This document shows positions 20,761 to 29,690 of a DNA stretch of 64,000 nt, in pieces. Every line of letters begins with the position of its first letter. Positions within the stretch are counted from its first letter, which is position 1. Source of the stretch: Candidatus Aminicenantota bacterium (GTDB taxonomy: Bacteria > Acidobacteriota > Aminicenantia > Aminicenantales > Saccharicenantaceae); NCBI GenBank assembly GCA_014360015.1, contig JACIYJ010000005.1, positions 1-64,000 on the forward strand, written 5' to 3'. The notes under the pieces are model-generated. The model ran no database searches. It was not told the DNA's origin and saw only the letters and a program-made list of their open reading frames with translations. Both the position numbers and the translations under genes were made by a program.

Positions 20761-22149
20761 ATGGCGCCACGGAAATGGCAGACCAGCGAGGAAGTTTACC
20801 GGCTGTTCCACTCCATCGGCCGGGCTTCGCTCCTTTATGACATTCAGGACAGCCACAGCGGCAACATGGCCATGCGCTGGCGAAACGAAGCAGGCGAGGA
20901 GATGGTGGTCATAACAGCCACCGGCTCACAGAAAGGCGACCTTGAACCCAACCACCTTTGCTACCTCTCGCCGGCTGAGACCGACTTCGGCTACTACAAA
21001 GCTTCATCCGAGACCGATATCCACGTGCGCATCCTGTCGATACCTGGAGTTCAGGCTTCGATGCACGCTCACGTCAAGGAGCTGGTCATGGCCACACTCG
21101 ACGACCAGCCATCGCCGAAAACGCCGCCGCCCTTTGTGCCCGTTGACCCGCTGGCTTTCTATCATTTAGGTCCGGAAATTCCGGTAGACTGGTTTGCCGT
21201 TCCCAGTGGGTCGCCCGAGATGGTCAGGACGATTCCGGCCAGGCTGGCCGAACATCCACTGACCATCATCTACGGACACGGCGCTATGACCCGCGGCCAG
21301 ACACTCAAGGAAGCTTTCTTCCATCTGTGCTTAGCCAACAACGCCGGCTACATAGTCAGGCTGCTGGAAAGACAGTGGATGGCATTGGAGAGGGGAAAAG
21401 AAAATAAGGAAGGCCAGAAAATTCAGGTAGCTGAAAAAGTTAAAAACAATTTGGCGCAGCTGCGGGCCAGGATTAAAGCTGACCCCGACAGCCATTTCCA
21501 TTTCAGACCCGCGGCCTACAACGTCGATATCGAAAGCCGCTGCGATTTTCCGGAAGAGGAAGAAATCCTCAAGGAATTCCGGAAAACTGGCAATCGTCTG
21601 TTTGAATCGCGGCTTTCGCCCTTCCACACAGGGTCGATGTCGGTGCGGGGCGTGGATTATCTGCTTTACGCGCCGCAGGCTTCAATGCCTTATGAGGTCG
21701 GCGGACCGCTCCTCAAACTGCCCTTAGCGTTGGAAGCAGACGATGACTTTGAGCTTGCGCTCCACAAAAAAATTTACGCCGAAAGCGATTTCCAAACCAT
21801 AATCCACGCCTATGTGCCCGAGGCTGAAGCCCACGCCCATTTTGTCTATCCGGGCGAGGAACGGCCGATAGAGCGAATCATCCCGGTTGATGCCGAAGGC
21901 AGCTTTCTTTATTTGGCTATTCCGGTGGTCGGGCCAAAGGTAAGAGACGAGGAGTTCATCAGGTTGCTTCATGATTATAAAGTGGTGGTGGTGAGGGGAG
22001 GCGGGGTCTGGGCTGTAGGCAGCCAATCGCTGTCGGAGGCGCTCCATCATCCGTCCTCACTCCGAGAAATCTGCCTTTACCGGATTGCGGCCGTTGAGCG
22101 CGGTCTGGACCTGCGCCGGATGGAGCCGGAAAAAGCCCGCCGCTGGTGA
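20761..22149 (+). CDS. Tandem class II aldolase/adducin-domain protein
   Basis: A 462-residue protein with two class II aldolase-like domains. The first (about 10-205) retains SHSGNMAMR, the metal-site histidines of MHAHVKE and the GHGAM motif, so it may be active as a fuculose-phosphate-type aldolase or decarboxylase. The second (about 275-455) keeps the fold (FHTGSMSVRG, IIHAYVPEAEAHAHF, VVRGGGVWAVG) with a different set of metal ligands. A charged linker joins them. It follows the AOR gene on the same strand and could provide or use its aldehyde; that link is inference. Confidence 0.83.
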   Translation: MAPRKWQTSEEVYRLFHSIGRASLLYDIQDSHSGNMAMRWRNEAGEEMVVITATGSQKGDLEPNHLCYLSPAETDFGYYKASSETDIHVRILSIPGVQASMHAHVKELVMATLDDQPSPKTPPPFVPVDPLAFYHLGPEIPVDWFAVPSGSPEMVRTIPARLAEHPLTIIYGHGAMTRGQTLKEAFFHLCLANNAGYIVRLLERQWMALERGKENKEGQKIQVAEKVKNNLAQLRARIKADPDSHFHFRPAAYNVDIESRCDFPEEEEILKEFRKTGNRLFESRLSPFHTGSMSVRGVDYLLYAPQASMPYEVGGPLLKLPLALEADDDFELALHKKIYAESDFQTIIHAYVPEAEAHAHFVYPGEERPIERIIPVDAEGSFLYLAIPVVGPKVRDEEFIRLLHDYKVVVVRGGGVWAVGSQSLSEALHHPSSLREICLYRIAAVERGLDLRRMEPEKARRW

Positions 22150-22224
22150 AAATGGGAAAGTTCTATGAGCTGTTTTAATTTTGAGCCAAAAAAATAGGAA
22201 ATATAGTTTATGTCCCCAGTTTTA
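22147..22224. repeat. REP-like element overlapping the alkaline phosphatase 3' end
   Basis: The right arm (22188-22224, reading on the minus strand AAAACTGGGGACATAA and then the TTTCCTATTTTTTT core) includes the phosphatase stop codon and its last codons. The left arm (about 22147-22182) is degenerate. Confidence 0.6.
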
Positions 22225-23761
22225 AGGCTTCGGCCAGAGCCTCAAACAGCTGAGTGTTATCGATGATTTTTGTGCCCGGATACCAGGTTCCCTGGCGTTT
22301 AGCCAAGTAGCTGAATCCGTTGCCTTTTCCGTAAACATAAACCATAACCAGCTCGTTGGTGTGCTCAGTAGTAGCGTAAGTTACGAGGTCATACTCCCCC
22401 GGCCGGCCCAACTGAGCCGGTTTTCCCTGCGGCAGCATCCCTTTGCCCAGAAGCGGTTTTCCATCCTTATCTCTTTTGAGCCGCATAAAACCGTTGGCGT
22501 GGTCGGCGGTGACCACAAGCATTGTGTTTGACCAATCGAGATCATCGCCTGGCCGGTCAACGTAACTGATGGCTGCTTTAACGGCCTCGTTCAGGTCCCA
22601 GACAGTGCCGATCATCTTCGGATAATCATTGTCGTGGTTAGCCCAATCTATGTCGCCCTGTTCAAACATCACAAAGAAGCCATCCGGGTCGCGGGACAGG
22701 ACTTTGAGGGCGGCAATGACGGCATCGCGCAGGAGGGGATTTTCGGTAGTCTGCCTGTTGATGGCCGGATGGCCGGGGCTGTTCACAGGAAGAGGCGGTT
22801 CAAAATTTCCGCCAGGCCCTCCGAAGAGGCCAAAAAGTTTTTTGTTAGAAGCTATGGCCGTGTCGGCTGCCTGAAGCAGAGCCTGGCCGCCGTCGCTTCC
22901 TGGCTCTCTTTCTACGAAAACGTAATCGCGGATAACTCCGTTCTTAAGGTCCTCATAAAGAGCCCTGGAAATGAAATTAAACTGTTTAGTGCCGGACGGC
23001 CCTGGATATCCTCCGCCGATTACCACTTCCGGTTTTGTGACCCGGATTATTTCCTCAGAAATCTGAGCATAATTGCTGCGGCTTCGGTTGTGGCTAACGT
23101 GGGCAGCCGGTGTGGCATGGCTGAAGGGAACGGTGCTGACCACACCTATGGAGGCACCGATTCGCTCCCGCATCAACTCGGCTAAGGTTCTGAGGCGTCC
23201 TTCCTGCGGGTCGCCGGGCAACCAGGCAATGTTTCCGTCGTCGGTTTTGTAGCCTGTGGCCACAGCCGTGGCTGCTGAAGCCGAATCAGTAGCTGGTAAT
23301 TTCGACCTTTTGCCGTCTGGCGGAAGGGGAAGGCGGGTCAGAAAGTAGCTCGCCTCACCGGATTGGTCCAGCGGGAAAGGCCAGCGGCCACCGAGATCTG
23401 GGTTGTAGCCAAGGAGCGGGTCAAAAGAATCAGGGCTATAGGGCGGGCGGCCGTGCTTTGCGGCGAACTGATTGTAGGTGGTCACATCCCAGGTGGTGCA
23501 GGGCAGACGGTAGAAGGAAGAAGTGTGCCAGACGAGTCTCATTGGCTCGCCGTATAAATACTGACTGGCAGCAATTTCATGCTCAAGCTGCATTCCATCG
23601 CCGATGAAAAGGATGATGTGTCGTATTTGGCTTTTTGGGGTGGAGGGTTCGACCTCGCTGGCAGTAAATTGTTTCGAGCAGCTTAGATTGAGCAGGAAAT
23701 TTGTGATTACCAGAATAAGAATCAGGATGAAAACATTTTTGCTTAAAAAAATTTTTTTCAC
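22208..23761 (-). CDS. Alkaline phosphatase lipoprotein
   Basis: A 517-residue exported alkaline phosphatase. The lipobox is LNLSC with Cys28 as the lipidated residue. The family metal and active-site motifs are present: FIGDGMQ, PATDSASAATA (the Ser of DSA is the nucleophile), an FVMFEQGDIDWANHDND segment and VTADHANGF. Length and order fit the PhoA-like superfamily. The start is GTG at 23761, with AAGGAG six bases upstream. The final residues KLGT and the stop are encoded by a REP arm, so the natural C terminus has been replaced or extended. Confidence 0.92.
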   Translation of the reverse strand: MKKIFLSKNVFILILILVITNFLLNLSCSKQFTASEVEPSTPKSQIRHIILFIGDGMQLEHEIAASQYLYGEPMRLVWHTSSFYRLPCTTWDVTTYNQFAAKHGRPPYSPDSFDPLLGYNPDLGGRWPFPLDQSGEASYFLTRLPLPPDGKRSKLPATDSASAATAVATGYKTDDGNIAWLPGDPQEGRLRTLAELMRERIGASIGVVSTVPFSHATPAAHVSHNRSRSNYAQISEEIIRVTKPEVVIGGGYPGPSGTKQFNFISRALYEDLKNGVIRDYVFVEREPGSDGGQALLQAADTAIASNKKLFGLFGGPGGNFEPPLPVNSPGHPAINRQTTENPLLRDAVIAALKVLSRDPDGFFVMFEQGDIDWANHDNDYPKMIGTVWDLNEAVKAAISYVDRPGDDLDWSNTMLVVTADHANGFMRLKRDKDGKPLLGKGMLPQGKPAQLGRPGEYDLVTYATTEHTNELVMVYVYGKGNGFSYLAKRQGTWYPGTKIIDNTQLFEALAEALKLGT

Positions 23762-24267
23762 TTCCTTCTCCTTTCTTTTTAACTACCTAAATCATCATCT
23801 GATTTCCAGCCTGAGCACTTAACTTGCTCGATAGCCATAGCTGATTAAATCATTCGCTTTCTAATTAACTCAAGCAATCACTCAGGTCCTGGCCGCGACC
23901 GCTGGTTAGTTTTCTATTCTACAATTTTTTCCCTTATTTTTTTAAATTTTTAAACCAAAAAAATTTCTCTGGCTGAGAGAGATTACCTATAATCTTGATG
24001 ATAATGACGGGGTCTGTATTTGAAGTAGAACCAAAAAACAGCTCGGGTAAATAACTGGATTAATTATTCAGCTATCAAGACTGATTTATGTGCTATTTTT
24101 TAATTTGAGATAATAGATACTGGACCTGAAAGTTGCAACAGCAAGCGAATCAAGGAAAATTGCTGGTGATAGTCTTAAAATCAGAATAAAATTAATATGA
24201 AATAGAAAAGAGCGACTAAAATGGAGAAAGAATGAATCAGAAGAAGCTAATTTAGAAAGGATTTACC
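23762..24267. other. Intergenic region, 506 bases
   Basis: AT-rich divergent spacer between the phosphatase and lutC. I see no open frame, tRNA or repeat-family arm. It should contain promoters for both genes, but no clear -35/-10 pair stood out. A ribosome site GAAAGGA precedes the lutC ATG. Confidence 0.35.
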
Positions 24268-25218
24268 ATGAGCGAGGAATTGATTCAAAGATTCAAGCAA
24301 AAAGCCGAGGTTGTGGCGGCCGAAGTTTTTATAGCCCCAGGTTTCGAAGGAGCCCTGGATAAAGCGCTCGAGCTGCTGAGGGAGGAAGAAAAATTCAAAA
24401 TTACTGCCGATGATGGAGTTTTAAGACGGCACATGGCAAATGGGGAAAATTTTCAGCACCAGATTTCAGCTGGCTTTAAGGAGGCTCATTCTGACGGCAG
24501 CGCCGGTTTAGCTGCTGGAGTTGAGTTGCTGAAGGCTCAATTGAAGGAAAAAAGCGAAAACTTCGAACTGTTATTTCCGGAAAAGCCGGAAGAATTCGCC
24601 GAGCTGCAGGCGGCTCTGGTGGAAGCTGATTTTGGGGTGGCTGAGACCGGCACCCTCGTTCATCTGGATAAAACGCCAATGGATCGCTGGCGTTGGACTC
24701 TGCCTGAAGTCTGTATCGTATTTCTGGGCAAGAAGAAAATAGCTTGCAGTGTAGAAGAGCTGTTAGGGGTTTTTAATTCCTACTTATTTAGTAGGAATAA
24801 TAATCAAACGCCTGAGATCTCAGACGTTACAGATTCTTCAAATGCCGAGAGAGGCAAAAGCTTTTCAACTGGAAAAGAAGCTCCGACAGAAGCTGACCAA
24901 TCAAAGCCGGGGTCTGAAATTAGCTGGCAGGAACAATTAAAACTTGAACCAGAGCTGCTGTCTTCAGAGGGAGATATTGTATCAGGACGTCCCAGTGTTC
25001 AAAATTATGAGGCAGGTTATGGCAGAGCTGAAGCTGAAATGTCTGGACTTGATGGCTCAGGCCTTATAAAGACAGAAACCGCATCCGGCTCAGAAAATAA
25101 TTCCTTAGGTATAAAGCAAATTTCATTCGTCACCGGCCCGAGCCGCACCGCCGATATTGAAGGCCAGTTAGAGCTCGGCGTCCACGGGCCCTTGCGCCTC
25201 CTGATTTATATTTATTAA
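24268..25218 (+). CDS. lutC: LutC-like LUD-domain protein with a long inserted linker
   Basis: A 316-residue member of the lactate-utilisation C (LUD) family, a subunit of the iron-sulfur lactate oxidation complex. The N-terminal part (1-175) shows the helical start and GVAETGTLV, and the C terminus has the hallmark TGPSRTADIEG (about 291-301) and ending GVHGPLRLLI. Between about 178 and 284 there is a Ser/Glu-rich, probably disordered stretch that ordinary LutC (about 200-240 residues) lacks. Its partner LutB-LutA fusion is encoded 9.6 kb away at 34838. The stop codon touches a REP arm. Confidence 0.85.
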   Translation: MSEELIQRFKQKAEVVAAEVFIAPGFEGALDKALELLREEEKFKITADDGVLRRHMANGENFQHQISAGFKEAHSDGSAGLAAGVELLKAQLKEKSENFELLFPEKPEEFAELQAALVEADFGVAETGTLVHLDKTPMDRWRWTLPEVCIVFLGKKKIACSVEELLGVFNSYLFSRNNNQTPEISDVTDSSNAERGKSFSTGKEAPTEADQSKPGSEISWQEQLKLEPELLSSEGDIVSGRPSVQNYEAGYGRAEAEMSGLDGSGLIKTETASGSENNSLGIKQISFVTGPSRTADIEGQLELGVHGPLRLLIYIY

Positions 25219-25400
25219 AACGGTGACGCCCTACACGTTTCCTAATTTCTATGGAAATGGGTGATGGAAATGGGTGACGCCTTATACATTTCCTGATTTC
25301 TATGGGTACGATAAAGAAATTTAAAACGGTGACGCCCTACACGTTTCCTGATTTCTAAGGGTAATATAGAGAAATCAGGAGACAGCTAACCTGTTTCTTA
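25216..25400 (+). repeat. Three tandem REP arms after lutC
   Basis: Three head-to-tail copies: 25216-25254, 25267-25305 and 25323-25362, each with (G)GGTGACGCC and CTGATTTCTA or close variants. A degenerate inverted arm (GAAATCAGGAGACAG) follows. All left arms point the same way, toward arsM. Confidence 0.75.
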
Positions 25401-25526
25401 TTTTTATTCTTAATTTTTTTTTAAGACGCGGATGATTTTCTGCCGGAATCATTTTTTCTTTTTTTTAAAGCGGCCAGAAAGGGCTAAAGTTCTTAGCCTT
25501 GAAGTATTGTTAGCCTTTCCTCTTTT

Positions 25527-26369
25527 TTACTCGACAGGTTTATAAGCACGGACACTGATGCTCACCGCAGAAGACAGGCTTTCCATAAGCGTCTCAAAGG
25601 GAAGGCCGAGCTTCCGGCTAATTTCGTGAGCTCGGGGCTCTTCTAACAACAGTTCAGCGGGATAGCTTTTTTCTTCGAGTATTTCAACCTCTTTAAAACC
25701 TGCGGTTTTAATTGCCTCCAGGTAGTCGTCTTTAATCAGGGCTCCGGCCACACAGGCCACGTAGGCCTCAAACGACTGACTGACTTCTGGCGGCAAGGGC
25801 TTTTTGAGCACCAGGTCGGAAACCAGTAGTCTTCCACCAGGCCGCAGGACGCGGAAAGCTTCGCGGAAGACGCGAAGTTTATCGGTCGAAAGATTGATAA
25901 CACAATTTGAGATAATCACGTCAATGCTCGAGTCAGCTACTGGCAGGTTCTCGATTTCGCCCAGCCGGAATTCAACGTTGGTATAGTTGCCCTTGATGGC
26001 ACTGGCCCTGGCCCGCTCTATCATTTCCGGTGTCATATCAACGCCAATTACCCGTCCCTCAGCACCAACCCGCTGGGCGGCCAGGAAGCAATCTATACCA
26101 GCGCCTGAGCCGAGGTCGAGTACGGTTTCCCCAGGCTTCAGGCTGGCCAGGGCTGTTGGATTGCCGCACCCCAGTCCCAGGTTAGCTTCGCGTGGGACGG
26201 CTCGAAGCTCTTCCTCTGAATAGCCGACTGCAGGCCCTTCGATCAATCCCGTTTCTGCCTTAGAGCCGCAGCAAGAGCTTAATTGAGCACAGCAGGATTG
26301 CCCGGTCCTGGCGGCTTCTGCATAACGTTTACGTACTATCTTTTTGATTTCCACATCTTTTATGGTCAT
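25527..26369 (-). CDS. arsM: Arsenite S-adenosylmethionine methyltransferase (ArsM)
   Basis: A 280-residue methyltransferase that methylates arsenite using SAM. The SAM-binding motif VLDLGSGAG and the three catalytic-type cysteines of the family are visible in GLGCGNP, SNCVINL and ACVAGA. There is a Cys-rich N terminus (CC at 26-27 and 33-34). The start was moved to ATG 26369, since GGGAGAAGG lies five bases before it; the upstream TTG frame would translate the ribosome site. It follows the AbrB-like gene with a 14-base gap, an arrangement often seen for these two families. Confidence 0.92.
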   Translation of the reverse strand: MTIKDVEIKKIVRKRYAEAARTGQSCCAQLSSCCGSKAETGLIEGPAVGYSEEELRAVPREANLGLGCGNPTALASLKPGETVLDLGSGAGIDCFLAAQRVGAEGRVIGVDMTPEMIERARASAIKGNYTNVEFRLGEIENLPVADSSIDVIISNCVINLSTDKLRVFREAFRVLRPGGRLLVSDLVLKKPLPPEVSQSFEAYVACVAGALIKDDYLEAIKTAGFKEVEILEEKSYPAELLLEEPRAHEISRKLGLPFETLMESLSSAVSISVRAYKPVE

Positions 26370-26383
26370 GTCCTTCTCCCTTT

Positions 26384-26656
26384 TCAAATTAAATCCTTTA
26401 TCATTGGACTGAGTTTTTCACGGATGATATCCTTGAGGTCATCAGTTTTGATAAGCGTCAGGCAGCAGGAACCTGAGGCACTACGCCACATTATGACTGC
26501 CATTTTGTCTCCTGGCTTGAGTCTGGCGGCTTCACGTATTTCTTTGGGAATGACCATCTGACCGCGCTCGTCAACGCTGATTATTGACTCAACTGCACAG
26601 CAGGGCAGAGTTTCTTCATTGCTATTTTTGTTTCGGCCAACTTTTTTGTCGCTCAT
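26384..26656 (-). CDS. AbrB/MazE-type Cys-rich regulator (HgcAB-associated-like)
   Basis: A 90-residue protein with a SpoVT-AbrB swapped-hairpin DNA-binding domain (VDERGQMVIPKEIREAARLKPGDK, residues about 28-51). CC pairs occur in LPCCAVE and GSCCL, which could bind a metal or metalloid. It resembles the small proteins annotated as HgcAB-associated that accompany arsM genes; here no hgcA or hgcB is present. Likely a sensor or regulator of the downstream arsM gene, by inference from position. Confidence 0.8.
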   Translation of the reverse strand: MSDKKVGRNKNSNEETLPCCAVESIISVDERGQMVIPKEIREAARLKPGDKMAVIMWRSASGSCCLTLIKTDDLKDIIREKLSPMIKDLI

Positions 26657-26797
26657 GTTTTAACTCCGATAAATCAGAATAATCAGAGTATACTGAATTA
26701 TAGTTACGGCCCCTGTCGTAGTCAAGCAGGGATAGGGTGTTGTCGAAGCCGGCATGTTATTAAGGCGTCGCCAGATTTGCTGGATATCCCCGAGAAA

Positions 26798-26925
26798 TAT
26801 TTAAAAATCTGGAAACGTATATCATGGCACCATTTTTAAAAAATCTGGAAACGTATATCATGGCACCATTTTTATTAGCTTTCCCCGAGGAAATCAGGAA
26901 ACATGTAGGGCGTCACCGTTTTTAT
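26798..26925 (-). repeat. Three tandem REP arms, inverted relative to those after lutC
   Basis: Two near-identical adjacent copies (26802-26836 and about 26837-26871, with TCTGGAAACGTATATCATGG) are followed by a third arm at about 26885-26921 (CAGGAAACATGTAGGGCGTC). All are the reverse complement of the + oriented arms at 25216-25362, so the arsM pair lies between inverted arrays. This accounts for most of the 359-base gap before 27016. Confidence 0.75.
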
Positions 26926-27015
26926 TCGAGTTTGATTTTCACACTTTATTTGTGCTATGCTGACATGCTGTTCCGGGCAGGGCGAGCGAGCAACCATAAT
27001 CAAGATCAATAGTTA

Positions 27016-28116
27016 ATGATATTTAAAAGCCAAAACAAATATCAGGATTTAAGAAAGAGCAACTCATTTATCCCTCCTTTTCCTCGCCCCTTTATTTTCC
27101 GGGTTGAAATTAATAAGGACTTCGATAAAACCGGGAAGATAATTTCGGCAATTCTACCCTCATCATCATTTCTTGTCTTTGAAGTTTCTGATGGCCTCCA
27201 GCCACAACTGCTAGAATGGCTGAACTCGCTTGACCGGAGGCCTACTGATTTAAGCTTCAGCCTTCTGGCCAGGAACCCTGGTGATTTGTCCGGACAGGTA
27301 TTGCTGGCCTTGAGACATCTGAGAAGGTTTAATGAGCTTGAAATTATAGTCGGGGCTTCGGAAATAGAAAAAGGATCAGATAAAATAATTAAAGCTCTTA
27401 AGCTGGTTGAACAGTCTGCTCTGAGGACAAAGGCCGTCCTTGAGATTGGGAATGAAGTTGAAACCGGAAATCTCAAAGATTTTCTTACCCGGCTTTTTTC
27501 TCAGACTTCGACCGCGGTGGCCTTGAGAAGAGCGGAAAGGGAAAAGCTTAATCTGGCCAATAAATGGGAAGAGCTTGTTTCCAGCTATCTGAGCAATTTG
27601 CTTCCTCTGAGTTTTGAGGAATGCTTTCCGGAAATTAATCCCGGGCTCTGGCTTGAATCTATTTCCTGCCGTGGGGGTTTCGGTTCCGGCTATGTGACGG
27701 CTGAGGGAGTGCTAAAACCCTGCCGGCTGTCCGATCTGGCCCTGGGCAATCTTCTGGAAAAAGATCTTGAAACGATCTGGGCTGATTTTCTGAAAATCCG
27801 GGACAGTTCAGCCTTGTGTCCGCTGAAGGTTTATGAAAAAAGAAGACAAACAATAAATGCTCCGCCTCCTAACCGGCCCTTTGTTCTTGAATCAGGCCTG
27901 AAGCCGGTGCCACTTTTCCGGATCAGGCAGGAGAAATGCGGAGCTACCTTGATTAAAGGTCTCGATGGTTTGATGCTGACAGAAAAGGGGCTGAAAATAA
28001 TAAAGGAAGTAAATGGCAACCGAACACTGAAAGCATTGAAGAAGAAATTTGGAAAAGAAGCAGTTAGCCTGATTTTTGCTCTTTTCTTGCAAGGGTTTGT
28101 CAGGCTGGAAAAATAA
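27016..28116 (+). CDS. Radical SAM-like pseudo-enzyme with SPASM-like half and PqqD-like tail
   Basis: A 366-residue protein, first in a five-gene operon. It has no CxxxCxxC motif, so it cannot hold the usual radical SAM cluster. Residues about 205-270 look like the SPASM/twitch region of such enzymes: SCRGGFGSGYVTAEGVL, then KPCRLSDLALGNLLEKDLE and TIW. The C-terminal 75 residues (FRIRQEKCGATLIKGLDG and onward) look like a PqqD-type peptide-recognition domain, ending FLQGFVRLEK. It probably recognises the repeat protein at 29691 and delivers it to the true enzyme encoded next, 2 bases downstream. No ribosome site is evident at the ATG. Confidence 0.65.
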   Translation: MIFKSQNKYQDLRKSNSFIPPFPRPFIFRVEINKDFDKTGKIISAILPSSSFLVFEVSDGLQPQLLEWLNSLDRRPTDLSFSLLARNPGDLSGQVLLALRHLRRFNELEIIVGASEIEKGSDKIIKALKLVEQSALRTKAVLEIGNEVETGNLKDFLTRLFSQTSTAVALRRAEREKLNLANKWEELVSSYLSNLLPLSFEECFPEINPGLWLESISCRGGFGSGYVTAEGVLKPCRLSDLALGNLLEKDLETIWADFLKIRDSSALCPLKVYEKRRQTINAPPPNRPFVLESGLKPVPLFRIRQEKCGATLIKGLDGLMLTEKGLKIIKEVNGNRTLKALKKKFGKEAVSLIFALFLQGFVRLEK

Positions 28117-28118
28117 AA

Positions 28119-29657
28119 ATGTCTGGATCAATGCTGGAATTTTCCGAATTTAAAAAAGCGCTTTCGCCTGAAAGCATTATCACCTCTGTGCCCGGATTAT
28201 ATTTTTCTCCCCGGGGAGATCGCTGCTTGGTGGTCGAGCCTGAGACGGCTTCCTGGTGCATTTTAACTAAGGAGACCAAGGAATATCTGGCAAAGCAGGG
28301 ACTGCTCAGACCTGGTCTTGAGGAAAGAACCTGGCGCCGCCTGAATGATCTTTATTTGTCCTCCGGCGGCTGGAATGAAGACCGGTTCGACCGGCTTCTT
28401 TATTCGTTGTTTGTTCGTAATATGGTGACTGTTAACGGCCAGACCTATTACCAGCCGTCAAATCTCTGGACCGTTCAAAAATACCCGCATTACTTTAATA
28501 TTCACATAGCCGAATCCTGCAATTTAGCCTGCCGCTATTGCCGTTGCGACCATCAAAGCCCGGACCCGATGCTGATGCCGGTTGAGACCTGTAAAAAAAT
28601 CATCCGCCGGGTGATGGAAGAAATTCCCGGTGAAAAAATCATTATTGGTTTCCACGGTGGCGAACCCCTGCTAAACATTGATTGTATTATCGAAGGAACC
28701 AAATATGCCAGGGAAATAGCCCCTTCCCTGGGGAAAAAAGTAACTTTATCCCTCCAGACTAATGGCGTTTTACTAACTAAATATTCTGAGCTTCTAAAAG
28801 AACTTAAAATAGAAGTAGGCGTTAGCCTTGACGGACCTGAAGCCATACATAATCGGCAGAGAATTTTTGCTTCGGGCCGGGGTTCCTTTAAAGAGGTGAT
28901 TGAAGGCTTGCGAAAAGCCAGGAAAACGGGGTTAAATCCGGGCCTTCTGGCAGTTGTTTCTGACCCGGAAAATTATACGGAAGTGGCCAGATTTATGGTA
29001 GAAAACCTGGACAGCCGTTCTTTCCGCCTTAATTATCTCTGTTATGAAGGCCGGGCTAAAAAACAATTTGATTTTGAGGTGGACCGGGCTGCAGCTTTTG
29101 CTGATAACTGGCTTAAACTGGTGGACCTGGCTGTGGATTATCAAAAAAAGACAGGAAAATGGTTAAGCATAGATGACCTGAATCTTTTTATTGCTCATCT
29201 GGCCGATAAATCCAGACCGCATATGTGCTACCGTTCACCCTGCGGGGCCGGTAATTCCATTCTGGGGTTTGGGCACGACGGCCGGATCTATCCCTGCGAA
29301 GAGCTGGTGGGCAAAGAAAGTTTTTGCTTAGGAACAATTGATGACCACCGGCCCTTGGACCGGCTTCTGGCCGAATCGGAGATCAATCAGCGAATCCAAG
29401 AAGAGAGAAAGGTGGAGAATGTCAATAAATGCCGCACCTGCCCCTGGAGAAGGTTCCACGGCTCAGGCTGTCTTAATAAATCTTACGAGTTTTTTGGCGA
29501 CACCGGTTTTGAAGACCCTATGTGTTATTTTTACCGCCGCATATTTGAAGAGCTTATGTGGAAAGTTGCCGAAAACCCGGAACTTAAAAATCTTATCGGG
29601 TATTATAAAAAATATCTGAAAGATGAAAAAAGCAGTTTTTTTGACAATTTAATTTAA
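28119..29657 (+). CDS. Radical SAM/SPASM peptide maturase
   Basis: A 512-residue radical SAM enzyme. N-terminal residues about 20-115 form a PqqD-like region (YFSPRGDRCLVVEPETASWC). The radical SAM motif CNLACRYC gives Cys134, 138 and 141, with GFHGGEPLL as the SAM-binding GGE motif. C-terminal cysteines at 370, 375, 393, 438 and 441, plus later ones (SGCLNK, PMCYFY), fit a SPASM domain with two auxiliary clusters, as in anSME and peptide-modifying enzymes. It is followed 33 bases later by the H-x-N repeat protein, the likely substrate. The reaction is unknown. Confidence 0.9.
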   Translation: MSGSMLEFSEFKKALSPESIITSVPGLYFSPRGDRCLVVEPETASWCILTKETKEYLAKQGLLRPGLEERTWRRLNDLYLSSGGWNEDRFDRLLYSLFVRNMVTVNGQTYYQPSNLWTVQKYPHYFNIHIAESCNLACRYCRCDHQSPDPMLMPVETCKKIIRRVMEEIPGEKIIIGFHGGEPLLNIDCIIEGTKYAREIAPSLGKKVTLSLQTNGVLLTKYSELLKELKIEVGVSLDGPEAIHNRQRIFASGRGSFKEVIEGLRKARKTGLNPGLLAVVSDPENYTEVARFMVENLDSRSFRLNYLCYEGRAKKQFDFEVDRAAAFADNWLKLVDLAVDYQKKTGKWLSIDDLNLFIAHLADKSRPHMCYRSPCGAGNSILGFGHDGRIYPCEELVGKESFCLGTIDDHRPLDRLLAESEINQRIQEERKVENVNKCRTCPWRRFHGSGCLNKSYEFFGDTGFEDPMCYFYRRIFEELMWKVAENPELKNLIGYYKKYLKDEKSSFFDNLI

Positions 29658-29690
29658 AGCGGATATACTTGAAACCAAAAGGAGGCATTA

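Noticed and set aside
22634..23185. 183-codon frame opposite the alkaline phosphatase
   Set aside because: The phosphatase frame has all family motifs across this span; the opposite frame has none.
25216..26925. Possible CRISPR array from tandem repeats
   Set aside because: The repeats are only three per run, degenerate, unevenly spaced, occur in both orientations and as palindromes, and no cas genes are present; they belong to the REP-like family.
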